The position numbers and the translations under genes are program-made. Shown here piece by piece: positions 23,604 to 32,410 of a stretch of DNA of 64,000 nt. The notes beneath the pieces were generated by a model. The model ran no database searches. It saw only the letters and a program-made list of their open reading frames with translations, and was not told where the DNA came from. This DNA is from Nocardia vaccinii NBRC 15922 (GTDB lineage: Bacteria > Actinomycetota > Actinomycetes > Mycobacteriales > Mycobacteriaceae): positions 310,001 through 374,000 of the forward strand of contig NZ_BDCC01000012.1 in the NCBI RefSeq assembly GCF_001613305.1, written 5' to 3'. The first letter of the stretch is position 1; every line of letters begins with the position of its first letter.

Positions 23604-24835
23604 CCCGATCGGCCGAACGCCTCGGCGCCGGGCGGTACATCGAATCCGCACAGGCCCCCGAATCGACGACGACCTCCGTGCACGAACTTGTCACCGCGGA
23701 CGGCGCCAAGGTCTCGGGCGTGCTCCGCACCGTCCCCGGAGCACGCACCGTGATCGCCCTCATGCACCCGCGCCAGGACCTCACCCACCACGTGCTCGTG
23801 CCCGAACTTCTCGCCCGCGGGCTGGCGGTGTGGACCCAGGGCACCCGGTCGCCGAACAACGACATCGCCTTGATCCACGAACAGGCCCTGCTCGATGTCG
23901 CCGCAGGCCAGGTCTTCTTGCGCGACAAAGGATTCGGACACGTCCTCACACTCGGTCATTCCGGCGGCGGCACGCTGTTCGCCTTCTACCACCAGCAGGC
24001 TGGGCTGCCTCCGAGCCGGCGTCTGTCCACCACCCCGGCGGGGCGGCCCGTCGATCTCGCCGGCGCGCAGATGCCACTGCCCGACGGCGCCGTCTTCATG
24101 GCGCCGCATCCCGGCCAGGGCGCGCTGTTGCAGCGTTCGATCGATCCCTCGGTTCTCGACGAGAGCGACCCGCTCAGCGTCGATCCCGCGTTGAATCCGT
24201 TCGACCCGGCCAACGGCTTCGCCGAACCCCCGCACACCTCCACCTACCCCCCGGATTTCGTGGAGCAGTACCGTGCGGCGCAGCGAGAACGCATCGAACG
24301 CCTGGACGCGACAGCGAAGGATCACGTCGCACGCGCATCCGCCGCACGTCGGCGATTCAAGGAGTCCGGCGACCCGGTCGACCGGCGCGCCGCCCTGGCG
24401 CCCCGCGTGATGACCGTCTATCGCACCGACGCCGACCTCCGATTCGTCGACCTGTCGCTGAGCCCGAACGAGCGTCCGTACGGATCGCTGTTCGGTCGTC
24501 GCCCGGATCTGACGAACTACGGTCTGGTCGGCTTCGGCCGGTTCACGACACCGGATGCGTGGCTTTCGACATGGTCCGGGCTGAGCACCAACGCCGATTT
24601 CGTGCGCTGCGCACCCGGGGTGAGTGTTCCCGCCCTGTTCATCGAACTCACCGGCGATCAGGCCTGCTTCCCCGAAGACGCGAAACGGATGGTCGCAGCG
24701 CTCGGTTCGGCCGACAAAACCCATACCTCGGTGGCGGGAACCCACTTCGGTGGTCCGATACGCGACGGGGCTCCCACCGCGGCCGCCCTGGCGGCAGCCC
24801 AGATCGGCGGCTGGCTGGCCGGCCGATTCCAGTGA
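23600..24835 (+). CDS. Alpha/beta-hydrolase-fold protein
   Basis: 411 aa. The nucleophile elbow is GHVLTLGHSGGGTLFAFYHQ (Ser at about residue 119), preceded by the oxyanion region VIALMHPRQDLTHHVLVPEL. A long lid or insertion occupies residues about 140-290, and the acid/His region is FIELTGDQACFPEDAKRM and VAGTHFGG near the C-terminus. It is the final gene of the rightward operon. It could hydrolyse a C-C bond, ester or amide arising from the VOC-catalysed step. The large insertion sets it apart from simple MhpC-type hydrolases. Confidence 0.75.
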   Translation: MTRSAERLGAGRYIESAQAPESTTTSVHELVTADGAKVSGVLRTVPGARTVIALMHPRQDLTHHVLVPELLARGLAVWTQGTRSPNNDIALIHEQALLDVAAGQVFLRDKGFGHVLTLGHSGGGTLFAFYHQQAGLPPSRRLSTTPAGRPVDLAGAQMPLPDGAVFMAPHPGQGALLQRSIDPSVLDESDPLSVDPALNPFDPANGFAEPPHTSTYPPDFVEQYRAAQRERIERLDATAKDHVARASAARRRFKESGDPVDRRAALAPRVMTVYRTDADLRFVDLSLSPNERPYGSLFGRRPDLTNYGLVGFGRFTTPDAWLSTWSGLSTNADFVRCAPGVSVPALFIELTGDQACFPEDAKRMVAALGSADKTHTSVAGTHFGGPIRDGAPTAAALAAAQIGGWLAGRFQ

Positions 24836-24850
24836 CCGAAACCGCCGCAC

Positions 24851-25738
24851 TCACCTGCTCTGGAAAAACTTCCCGGCCGGTGCGGCGGCGGCGCGCACCA
24901 AATCGGCGTACACGGGTCCGGCCATCGCCGTGTGGACCAGGGCCAGATGCAACTGGTGTACTCCGATTCGTTCCTCCCAGCCTGTCGCGAGTGGATGAAT
25001 CTCCTGATAACCGGCGATTATCCGATCCAGGTACGGCGCGCCGCCGAACAAGCGCAAAGTGGCCAGATCGGTCTCTCGATGTCCACCGTGCGCGGCCGGG
25101 TCCACCAGCCAGACTTCGTCACGACCCCAGAGCAGGTTGTGCGGATGCAGGTCGCCGTGAATTCTGGCCGGCCCTTCGACCGGCGGGTCGAACCTGTCCA
25201 GAGCCGTCTCGACGGCCGCGACATCATCGGCGGTCAGAGCCCCCGCATCCCTCGACGCGCGCAGATAAGGCTCGATTCGGCGCAGCCGGTACCACTCGAG
25301 CCACGCGATGGCGCCGCTGGTCGGCGTGTTGTCCAGAGGTTGGGTACCGATATACCCCGCCCAGTCGGCGCCGAAGTCCGGACAGGGTGCCTGATGCAGT
25401 GCGGCCAGTCGCCGACCGAAGTCCTCGGCACTGGCTGGACTCGGTTCACCGTGATGGATCCACTGCAATGCGATTCCGCTCGAATCCACCGCGATGACCT
25501 CGGGCAGCGACGGGCCGCCGGGCACCGCGATCCACCGGAGCCCCGCTGCCTCGGCAGCGAAGAAATCCGCGGGCGGCATCTTCGGCAATCGTTTGGCGAA
25601 CAGCTCACTGCCATCATCCAACGTCAGTCGTTCCGCGATGCACACATCGCCGCCGGACACCGGAGTGACCCGAATTCGCTGATGCTCGAGGAACATTCCG
25701 AGATGGCGTGGGTTGGCACGAAGCCAATCGAGGTCCAT
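24851..25738 (-). CDS. Fructosamine kinase-family protein
   Basis: 295 aa from ATG 25738. The N-lobe reads VTPVSGGDVCIAERLTLDDG and LFAKRLPKMPPADFFAAEAA (Lys and Glu of the ATP site). The catalytic loop is ARIHGDLHPHNLLWGRDEVW, and the metal site WLVDPAAHGGHRETDLATLR with LFGG is the pattern I associate with fructosamine-3-kinases rather than antibiotic phosphotransferases. It should phosphorylate glycated amines (protein repair). It converges with the hydrolase operon, 15 bp from its stop, and follows the GH3-like gene in the same direction. Confidence 0.83.
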   Translation of the reverse strand: MDLDWLRANPRHLGMFLEHQRIRVTPVSGGDVCIAERLTLDDGSELFAKRLPKMPPADFFAAEAAGLRWIAVPGGPSLPEVIAVDSSGIALQWIHHGEPSPASAEDFGRRLAALHQAPCPDFGADWAGYIGTQPLDNTPTSGAIAWLEWYRLRRIEPYLRASRDAGALTADDVAAVETALDRFDPPVEGPARIHGDLHPHNLLWGRDEVWLVDPAAHGGHRETDLATLRLFGGAPYLDRIIAGYQEIHPLATGWEERIGVHQLHLALVHTAMAGPVYADLVRAAAAPAGKFFQSR

Positions 25739-25763
25739 CGGCGCGATGGTACGCGACGGCGGC

Positions 25764-26747
25764 TCAGCGCAGCGCCTGCGCCGCCTCCTTGCCCTGTTCG
25801 ATGTCGCGGGAGGAACAGCACAGCAGATCGATCCCGGCCCGATTGGCGGCAATGGCCCGGTTGCCGGTCGACCCATAGTGCGCGAGCGCTCCCGCTTCCA
25901 GTGCGTCGCTGATGATCAACCCCTGGAAACCGAGTCGCCGGCGCAGGTGATTCTGCAAAATCACCGGCGACATGCCCGCCGGGCGGTTCGCATCCAGCGC
26001 CGGATAGATCGCCCAGGACGGCATGACATGTGCTACCCCGGCTCGAATCGCCCGAGCGAACGGGACCATGTCGACCCCGGTCAATTCCTGTGCCGACAAC
26101 GTGATCGTGACGGGCTTTTCATCGGTGTTCGCACCCGCCGGCGCGGAACCCAGGCCCGGGAAATGTTTTGCGCAGGCCGAGACCTTACTGCCCTGCAGGG
26201 TCCGGACGTATGCTTCCGCGCAGTCGGCCACCACCGCGGGGCGGTCGGAAAAGCTGCGCCCGTACTGGTCCAGAAAATCCCCCGGACTGCGGTGCACACC
26301 GAGCACGGGGGCGAGATTGGTGTCGAGATTCGCCGCGGCCAGCACGTGCGCGGCAGAGACCGCCTGGGCGTCCGCGGCGCGAGAGACATCCCCCGCGGCA
26401 CCGACCGTCTTGGCGGATCCGGCCGGGCCGCCCGGCAACCGGTTGACCTGCCCACCCTCCTGATCCGTGGTCAGCAGCAGCGGCACCGGCGAAGCCTTGC
26501 GCAGCTCCGCCGCAATCTCGGCGAGCTGCTGTGTGGACGCAATATTGTCGGCGAAAAAGATGACGCCCCCGATTTGGCTCCGGGAGGCCAGTGTGAGCAA
26601 TTCCGCCGGAGGGTGGGGGCCCTTGTACGAATAAATAATGCGTCGGCCGGCAGGCAGCGCCGCGGCCCGGGCGCGCATCGCCGGAAGCGCCATGACGCCG
26701 AATGCGGCAGAGGACACCGAGGTCAAGAACCGTCGCCGGCCGAGCAT
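25764..26747 (-). CDS. Tat-exported GH3 N-acetylhexosaminidase-like protein (NagZ-like), atypical dyad
   Basis: 327 aa. A twin-arginine signal opens the protein (LGRRRFLTSVSSAAFGVMAL), so export is expected. GH3 features follow: QIGGVIFFADNIAS, LLLTTDQEGGQVNRLPGGPA, ACAKHFPGLGSAP and the nucleophile Asp in LIISDALEAGALAHYG. In NagZ the loop after KHFPGHGD carries a His/Asp general acid pair (DSH); here the loop reads GANTDEKPV with no His, so turnover may differ. The family removes GlcNAc from peptidoglycan fragments during recycling. It lies just upstream of the fructosamine kinase-like gene. Confidence 0.78.
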   Translation of the reverse strand: MLGRRRFLTSVSSAAFGVMALPAMRARAAALPAGRRIIYSYKGPHPPAELLTLASRSQIGGVIFFADNIASTQQLAEIAAELRKASPVPLLLTTDQEGGQVNRLPGGPAGSAKTVGAAGDVSRAADAQAVSAAHVLAAANLDTNLAPVLGVHRSPGDFLDQYGRSFSDRPAVVADCAEAYVRTLQGSKVSACAKHFPGLGSAPAGANTDEKPVTITLSAQELTGVDMVPFARAIRAGVAHVMPSWAIYPALDANRPAGMSPVILQNHLRRRLGFQGLIISDALEAGALAHYGSTGNRAIAANRAGIDLLCCSSRDIEQGKEAAQALR

Positions 26748-26814
26748 GCGTATCGTTCCGTTCGTTGGCAGAGTCGGATGGTCTCATCCACCGTAACCGC
26801 CACCGGGCACGGGC

Positions 26815-26920
26815 CGGCCCGCTGCCCCTCCACGCGCCGAACGGACTCCCGCACAAGAGGTTTCGGTGAAGTACCGCTCCGAACCCGGATCGGGTGCAAC
26901 GGGGGTCGGGTCGCCGGGAC
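26815..26920 (-). pseudogene. Remnant of a second rlmN copy, C-terminal part
   Basis: The leftward frame contains SPKPLVRESVRRVEGQ, matching [16 protein letters not shown] of the intact rlmN, and the DNA lines up with about 30355-30450. The frame has no start and drifts into unrelated sequence after the match. With the 30111-30210 fragment it marks a second, broken rlmN interrupted by the MarR-MFS pair. Confidence 0.65.
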
Positions 26921-26928
26921 CGCCACCC

Positions 26929-27402
26929 TCAGAGGCGGTCCGCCCTGCTCTCGGCGAGGTCGTTGAACCGGGCGAGCATCCTGCCCAGCACGCGTACGTC
27001 CTCCGCCGGCCAGGTGGCGAGCATCGCGTGGAAGCGTTGCTGGCGGGCGGTGCGGGCGGTTTCCACCCTCCGGCGTCCCTCATCCGTGAGGACCAGCAGG
27101 TGAGCACGGCCGTCATCGGGATCGGGCCGGCGCTCGATCAGCCTGAGCTGTTCCAGCACCTTCACTTGCCGGCTGATGGTGGCCTTGCCGACGCCGAAGT
27201 GATCGGCCAGATCGCTGGGCCGCGAACGAGCACAGTCGTATATGCCGATGAGCAGTCCGTACGCTGCGGGCTCGAGCTCAGGGTGCACCTCGCGAGCCAC
27301 CTCGGCGGACAGCGCCCGCGCACGACGGAACAGCACGCCCAGCTCATGCTCGACCGCCCGATACGCCTCATGTTCGCGCGCGGTCGTGGTTCCCTTCGTC
27401 AT
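26929..27402 (-). CDS. MarR-family transcriptional regulator
   Basis: 157 aa. ATG 27402 is preferred over ATG 27423 because GAAGGA lies 7 bp before it. The winged helix is clear: YGLLIGIYDCARSRPSDLAD, GVGKATISRQVKVLEQLRLI and RRPDPDDGRAHLLVLTDEGR (wing). MarR proteins repress pumps and release on binding lipophilic or phenolic ligands. It lies 79 bp downstream of the DHA2-type pump gene on the same strand, and two MarR-style palindromes sit upstream of that gene, so it probably represses the pump and itself. Confidence 0.9.
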   Translation of the reverse strand: MTKGTTTAREHEAYRAVEHELGVLFRRARALSAEVAREVHPELEPAAYGLLIGIYDCARSRPSDLADHFGVGKATISRQVKVLEQLRLIERRPDPDDGRAHLLVLTDEGRRRVETARTARQQRFHAMLATWPAEDVRVLGRMLARFNDLAESRADRL

Positions 27403-27481
27403 CGGTCCTTCATCTGCCCTCATACCCGCAACCTATCGGTTTTCGCCGGACCGCCACGATCGGCGGTCCGGCGGATCCGGG

Positions 27482-29956
27482 TCATTCGGCGGGGTGGCCG
27501 AGCCACAAGTCGTGCGAATCGTCGCCGTGGCCGGTCAGCTCGATCCCACTGGCCACCACTGGGTACCCGGTGGCCGTGACGGTGTACCGGCCACCCGTCA
27601 GGCCGGTGAAGTCGTACTCCCCGTCGGGGCCGGTTGTCCGAACGCCGACCACGTTCCCGGCCGCGTCGAGCAGCCTGACGCGGGCGTCCGGGACCGGGCC
27701 GCGGCCCTCGGCTCGGATCGTGCCGCGGATCCGCATGCCGGGGCGCAGTTCGACCTCCTGGCGGGTCCGGCCGCTGCCGACCTCGACCGGCACGGCGGCC
27801 GGACGGTATGTGGCGGCACTGACCGCGAGCGTGTAGGCGCCGGCGGTCACCGCCGGGACGAGGAAGGCGCCGTCGGCGTCGGTCGCGCCGCCGGCGACGA
27901 CCTCACCGCGTCCGTCCGTCACGACGACCATCGCGTCCTCGATGGGTGCGCCGTCCACGCCGCGGACGACTCCGGCCAGGGCGCCGGAGCCGATGAGCGA
28001 CACGTCGAAGTCGACCGGCTCGTCGCCGACCACCAGGGTCGCGGCCTGCGGGTCATGATTTCCCGCTGCGGCGATCAGCACGTAGGTGCCGCCGCCGAGA
28101 GCAGGCAGGACGTACCGTCCGTCGGCACCGGTGGTCGCGCGGCCGATCTGGCGCCCACCGACGTCGATCAGCGTGAGCACCGCACCGGGCATCGGGACAC
28201 CGCCGTTGCGGACGAAACCGCGAATCATGCCGCTGCCCTGCGACTCTCCCGTCCGGACGGTGGCATCGGCTGGTATCGGAACGGTGACCTGGCCGTTGGA
28301 CCCGACCGGGTTCCGGGCAGCGGTGGGGACCAGCTCCGGGTGCACGGCGTGCCGGCCGCGCGCCGAGGCGTCGGTCACGGGCGTGGAGGGAGCCAGGGCG
28401 GTCGGCGGCTCTTGGCTGTTGGACGTGCGCAGCGGCACCTCCTTGATGAACAGGATCACGATCACCGCGATCAGTACGCACGGCGCGGCGTACATGAAGA
28501 CGTCACCGACGCCGTGACCGTAGGAGTCCTGGACGACGCCGCGGATCGGGGCGGGAAGGGCGGACAGCTTCGGGAGCGAGTCACCGCTGCCGACCGCGTG
28601 AACGCCGATGCGCGCGAGGCCGTCCGTCATGTAATGGGTGATCCGGTTGCCCAGCAGCGCGCCGAGCGCCGAGACGCCGATCGCGCCGCCGAGCGAGCGG
28701 AAGAAGGAGACGGTCGAACTGGCCACTCCGAGCTCCTGCGGCCGGACCTGATTCTGCACGCACAGCACCAGGTTCTGCATGGTCATGCCCAGGCCCGCCC
28801 CGACGCAGAGCATGTAGATCGCCACCTGCCAGTAGGCGGTGTCGTAGCGCACCAGGCTCAGCAGACCGTAACCGGCGGTCATCGCCACAGCGCCGAACAC
28901 CAGGATGTTCTTCCAGCGTCCCGTGGTGCTGACGATGCGCCCGGAGATCGTCGACGCGACGGCCAGGCCGCCGATCATCGGCAACGTCATGAGGCCCGCC
29001 TTCGTCGGCGAGTCGCCGCGGGCCAGCTGGAAGTACTGGCTGAGGAAGGTCGTCGCGCCGAACATCGCGACGCCGACGAACAGGCTGGCCAGTGTGGACA
29101 GCGACAGGGTGCGGATTCGGAACAGGTGCAGTGGCACGATCGGCTCGCTCGCGAAGTTCTCCGCCACGACGAACAGCACCGCCAGGACCACCGCGCCGCC
29201 GAGCATCGCGGCGGTCTGCCACGACAGCCAGTCGTACTTGCTACCGGCGAACGAGACCCAGAGCAACAGCAGAGCGGCCGCGCCGGAAACCAGTGTCGCG
29301 CCGAGCCAGTCGATCTTCACCTTCCGCCTGTTCGTCGGGAGGTGAAGGGTTTTCTGCAGAACGATCAGCGCGACGACGGCGAACGGCACACCCACGTAGA
29401 AGCACCACCGCCAGCCGAGCCAGGAGGTGTCGACGATGACACCGCCGATCAGCGGACCGCCGACGGTGGCCAGGGCGAAGACCGCGCCCATATAGCCGGA
29501 GTAGCGGCCACGCTCGCGCGGCGAGATCATCACCGCCATGATCACCTGCACCAGGGCGCTGAGCCCGCCGGCGCCGAGCCCCTGGATGACCCGGGCCGTG
29601 ATGAGCATCGCGGGGTTGTGCGCCTGCCCGGCGATGGCCGAGCCGACGACGAAGATCACCAGGGCGAACTGGATCAGGAGCTTCTTGCTCACCAGGTCCG
29701 CGAGCTTGCCCCAGATCGGAGTCGTGATCGTCATCGCGAGCAGTGTCCCGGTGATCACCCAGGTGTAGGTGGTCTGGCTCGCGTGCAGATCAGCGATGAT
29801 CGTCGGCAGCGCGTTCGACACGACGGTGGACGACAGGATCGTCACGAACAGGCCGAGCAGCAGCCCGGATAGAGCTTCCATGATCTGCCGATGGGACATC
29901 GGGACACCTGAATCAGGTGCCGTCGCGCGCGCCTCGGCCGGTGCAACGGTTGCCAT
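27482..29956 (-). CDS. DHA2-family MFS drug transporter fused to three carboxypeptidase-regulatory-like domains
   Basis: 824 aa from ATG 29956 with AAGGAAG as ribosome site. Residues 1 to about 515 form a 14-helix EmrB/QacA-type pump (SSTVVSNALPTIIADLHASQ, GSAIAGQAHNPAMLITARVI, GPLIGGVIVDTSWLGWRWCF). Residues about 560-824 are three beta-sandwich repeats of the CarboxypepD_reg kind: GFVRNGGVPMPGAVLTLIDV, GVVRGVDGAPIEDAMVVVTD and GTIRAEGRGPVPDARVRLLD, each followed by a TxxDGxY/F-type turn. The tail probably lies on one face of the membrane and may bind substrate, wall or partner. It forms a cassette with the downstream marR. Confidence 0.9.
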   Translation of the reverse strand: MATVAPAEARATAPDSGVPMSHRQIMEALSGLLLGLFVTILSSTVVSNALPTIIADLHASQTTYTWVITGTLLAMTITTPIWGKLADLVSKKLLIQFALVIFVVGSAIAGQAHNPAMLITARVIQGLGAGGLSALVQVIMAVMISPRERGRYSGYMGAVFALATVGGPLIGGVIVDTSWLGWRWCFYVGVPFAVVALIVLQKTLHLPTNRRKVKIDWLGATLVSGAAALLLLWVSFAGSKYDWLSWQTAAMLGGAVVLAVLFVVAENFASEPIVPLHLFRIRTLSLSTLASLFVGVAMFGATTFLSQYFQLARGDSPTKAGLMTLPMIGGLAVASTISGRIVSTTGRWKNILVFGAVAMTAGYGLLSLVRYDTAYWQVAIYMLCVGAGLGMTMQNLVLCVQNQVRPQELGVASSTVSFFRSLGGAIGVSALGALLGNRITHYMTDGLARIGVHAVGSGDSLPKLSALPAPIRGVVQDSYGHGVGDVFMYAAPCVLIAVIVILFIKEVPLRTSNSQEPPTALAPSTPVTDASARGRHAVHPELVPTAARNPVGSNGQVTVPIPADATVRTGESQGSGMIRGFVRNGGVPMPGAVLTLIDVGGRQIGRATTGADGRYVLPALGGGTYVLIAAAGNHDPQAATLVVGDEPVDFDVSLIGSGALAGVVRGVDGAPIEDAMVVVTDGRGEVVAGGATDADGAFLVPAVTAGAYTLAVSAATYRPAAVPVEVGSGRTRQEVELRPGMRIRGTIRAEGRGPVPDARVRLLDAAGNVVGVRTTGPDGEYDFTGLTGGRYTVTATGYPVVASGIELTGHGDDSHDLWLGHPAE

Positions 29957-30030
29957 CCAACTTCCTTTCGCGCCCCGAAAGCCCGTGGCGTGAGGGACGG
30001 TGCTGACCTCCGCGGCTCGCTACCACAAAA

Positions 30031-30077
30031 CTTGGTTGCCTAAGGCAAGTATCTACTAGTTGGTTGCCGAAAGCAAC
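30031..30077 (-). promoter_or_regulatory. Two MarR-type palindromes upstream of the MFS gene
   Basis: TTGCC-TAA-GGCAA (30036-30048) and GTTGC-CGAAA-GCAAC (30063-30077) are perfect inverted repeats about 28 bp apart, centre to centre. On the minus strand TTGCTT (30076-30071) followed after 17 bp by GATACT (30053-30048) gives a plausible promoter lying between them, so MarR bound to either would block polymerase. Confidence 0.6.
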
Positions 30078-30110
30078 TTTATTTCGATGGTTGGGTGAAC
30101 CGAGCAGGCC

Positions 30111-30210
30111 ACCACACTCCGCTGCGAGATACCCGAACCATCCGGAGCAGGAGAAGTGATACCCCGCACCGCATTCACCGCACGCTTGCAGTTCGCCGGC
30201 GGCTCATCCA
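30111..30210 (-). pseudogene. Remnant of a second rlmN copy, central part
   Basis: These 100 bases match 30751-30850 of the intact rlmN at all but about six or seven positions and lie in the same orientation, forming a direct repeat about 640 bp apart. The encoded segment corresponds to the residues around the [20 protein letters not shown] region. Homology stops abruptly at both ends. The rest of 29957-30284 holds the MarR palindromes and no gene. Confidence 0.75.
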
Positions 30211-30284
30211 TCGCCGCCCGCTTACAAACCGCCTGACGGTCGGAATCCTGCCCGCATATTTTCGACGATCACCGAGCCGAAACG

Positions 30285-31394
30285 CTATGCCTCGGCGGCG
30301 AGCTGCCCACACGCAGCCGCGATCTCCTGCCCCCGCGTATCCCGCACCGTACACGCCACACCCTGCGCCTCGACCCGCCGAACGAACTCCCGCTCAACAG
30401 GTTTCGGCGACGCATCCCACTTCGAACCCGGAGTCGGATTCAACGGGATCAGATTCACGTGCACCCGAGAACCCAATACCCTGTGCAACTTCGAACCCAG
30501 CATGTCCGCACGCCACGGCTGATCGTTGATATCACGGATCAGCGCGTACTCGATCGAGATACGACGACCGGTCCGATCCGCGTAATACTTTGCCGCGTCG
30601 AGCACTTCGGCCACCGACCAACGATTGTTCACCGGCACCAACGTATCCCGCAACTCATCATCCGGAGTATGCAGCGACACAGCCAAAGTCACCGACAAAC
30701 CCTCATCCGCAAGCTTGCGAATCGCCGGAGCCAAACCCACCGTCGACACCACCACACTCCGCTGCGAGATACCCAAACCATCCGGAGCAGGAGAAGTGAT
30801 ACGCCGCACCGCATTCACCACACGCTTGTAGTTCGCCAGCGGCTCACCCATGCCCATGAACACGATGTTGGACAGGCGGCCGGGGCCGCCGGGGACCTCG
30901 TCGTCGCGGAGGGCGGCCGCGGCGGCGCGGACCTGGTCGACGATTTCGGCGGTGGACAGGTTGCGGTTCAGGCCGCCCTGGCCGGTGGCGCAGAACGGGC
31001 AGGCCATACCGCAACCGGCCTGGCTGGAGATGCACAGGGTGTTGCGATCCGGATAACGCATCAGAACCGATTCCAGGAGGGTGCCGTCGCCGGCGCGCCA
31101 CAGCGTTTTGCGGGTGGCTCCGTCATCGCACACCACGTGCCGGACCTCGGTCAGCAGCGGCGGGAACAGTGATTCGGCCACCGCTGCGCGCAGCTGCGCG
31201 GGCAGATCCGTCATCTGCTCCGGATCGGCCACCAACCGGCCGTAGTACTGCCGGGCGATCTGATCGGCCCGGAACTTGGGCAACCCCAGATCCTGAACCG
31301 CCTTGCGACGCTCGTCCGCATCGAGGTCGGCGAGATGCCGCGGCGGCATGCCGCGACGCGGAGCATCGAAAACCAAGGGGAGAGGGGTAGCCAT
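30285..31394 (-). CDS. rlmN: 23S rRNA A2503 / tRNA A37 C2-methyltransferase
   Basis: 369 aa from ATG 31394. A radical-SAM enzyme: the cluster motif is [20 protein letters not shown] (CxxxCxxC, about residue 125). [34 protein letters not shown] and [20 protein letters not shown] follow in family order, and the catalytic Cys occurs in [13 protein letters not shown] at the C-terminus. It methylates A2503 of 23S rRNA and A37 of some tRNAs. In actinobacteria rlmN lies downstream of the frr-cdsA block, as here. Parts of it are duplicated at 30111-30210 and 26815-26920. Confidence 0.95.
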   Translation of the reverse strand: MATPLPLVFDAPRRGMPPRHLADLDADERRKAVQDLGLPKFRADQIARQYYGRLVADPEQMTDLPAQLRAAVAESLFPPLLTEVRHVVCDDGATRKTLWRAGDGTLLESVLMRYPDRNTLCISSQAGCGMACPFCATGQGGLNRNLSTAEIVDQVRAAAAALRDDEVPGGPGRLSNIVFMGMGEPLANYKRVVNAVRRITSPAPDGLGISQRSVVVSTVGLAPAIRKLADEGLSVTLAVSLHTPDDELRDTLVPVNNRWSVAEVLDAAKYYADRTGRRISIEYALIRDINDQPWRADMLGSKLHRVLGSRVHVNLIPLNPTPGSKWDASPKPVEREFVRRVEAQGVACTVRDTRGQEIAAACGQLAAEA

Positions 31395-31573
31395 AGCCCT
31401 ACCAGTCTCCCATCCACTTCCCGGTCGATGGGTCCCGGGCCCCGTCGACTCGGTCACATACGCTCGGTGGCGCGCCCGGACGGTCGAAACGCCATGGGCG
31501 AGCCGGACCTCGAGATTACGGCAGGAATGGTTATGGCTGAAATGCGCCTGCCCTATCGGACCACAATGGTGTT

Positions 31574-32329
31574 GTGGCTGAAGATGTCGAACTGCGGGTC
31601 TATGCCGAACTCAACGATTTCGTGCCCTCGGCAGCGCGCTACGCGGCGCAATCGCGGCCGATCCGTCCGCATCAGACCGTGAAAGACATCGTCGAGGCCG
31701 CGGGCATCCCGCACACCGAGATCGACCTCATGCTGGTGAACGGCGAATCCGTCGACTTCGGCCACCACCCGCGGCCCGGCGATCGACTCTCCGCCTACCC
31801 GGTATTCGAGACACTGGATATCGGGCAGCTGACACGGGTACGCCCCCGGCCGTTGCGAGATCCGCGCTTCATCGTGGACGTCAATCTCGGCGGACTCGCA
31901 CGGCTCATGCGGTTGATGGGACTCGACGCCCGATGCCGGTGGGATGCCGACGACACCGCGCTGGCCGAGGCCGCCTCGGCCGAGCATCGGATTCTGCTCA
32001 CCCGCGACCACGGACTCCTGAAGCGACGCAACGTGACCCACGGCGTGCTCGTACATTCGGACCGGCCCTTCGAGCAGATCGTCGAGGTGATCCGCCGACT
32101 CGATCTGGCCGATCACCTGACACCATTCAGTCGCTGCCTGCGCTGCGGCGGCGTGGTCGCCGATGTGGCCAAGCAGGACATCATCGACAACCTCGAACCA
32201 CTCACCCGGAACTACTACGACACCTTCAGGCAATGCCAGGAGTGCGGCCGGATCTACTGGGAGGGTTCGCATCAGCAGCGGCTCAACGACCTCATCACCG
32301 AGATCCGCGCCGCCATCAGACCTGATTGA
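31574..32329 (+). CDS. Mut7-C RNase-domain protein with ubiquitin-like N-terminus
   Basis: 251 aa, GTG start. Residues about 5-85 form a beta-grasp, MoaD/ubiquitin-like module ([36 protein letters not shown]). Residues about 95-250 are the Mut7-C PIN-type RNase domain ([34 protein letters not shown]) ending in a zinc ribbon with CLRCGG and CQECGR. The Asp residues of the PIN site are kept. It should be a cytosolic metal-dependent ribonuclease. It diverges from rlmN with about 180 bp between the starts. Confidence 0.85.
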   Translation: MAEDVELRVYAELNDFVPSAARYAAQSRPIRPHQTVKDIVEAAGIPHTEIDLMLVNGESVDFGHHPRPGDRLSAYPVFETLDIGQLTRVRPRPLRDPRFIVDVNLGGLARLMRLMGLDARCRWDADDTALAEAASAEHRILLTRDHGLLKRRNVTHGVLVHSDRPFEQIVEVIRRLDLADHLTPFSRCLRCGGVVADVAKQDIIDNLEPLTRNYYDTFRQCQECGRIYWEGSHQQRLNDLITEIRAAIRPD

Positions 32330-32410
32330 CGGGCGCGGCGCAGACCGCTGAGCGGATCCGCGCGCCGCGAGGGCTGCGCGCGTTCGCCCGCGGACGGCTG
32401 TCGGCCGGTA

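Noticed and set aside
24851..25738. Aminoglycoside phosphotransferase (resistance gene)
   Set aside because: The DPAAHGGHRETDLATLR and LFGG pattern fits fructosamine kinase family better.
27242..29872. 876-codon rightward frame opposite the MFS pump
   Set aside because: His/Asp/Arg-rich mirror of a membrane protein gene; a common artefact.
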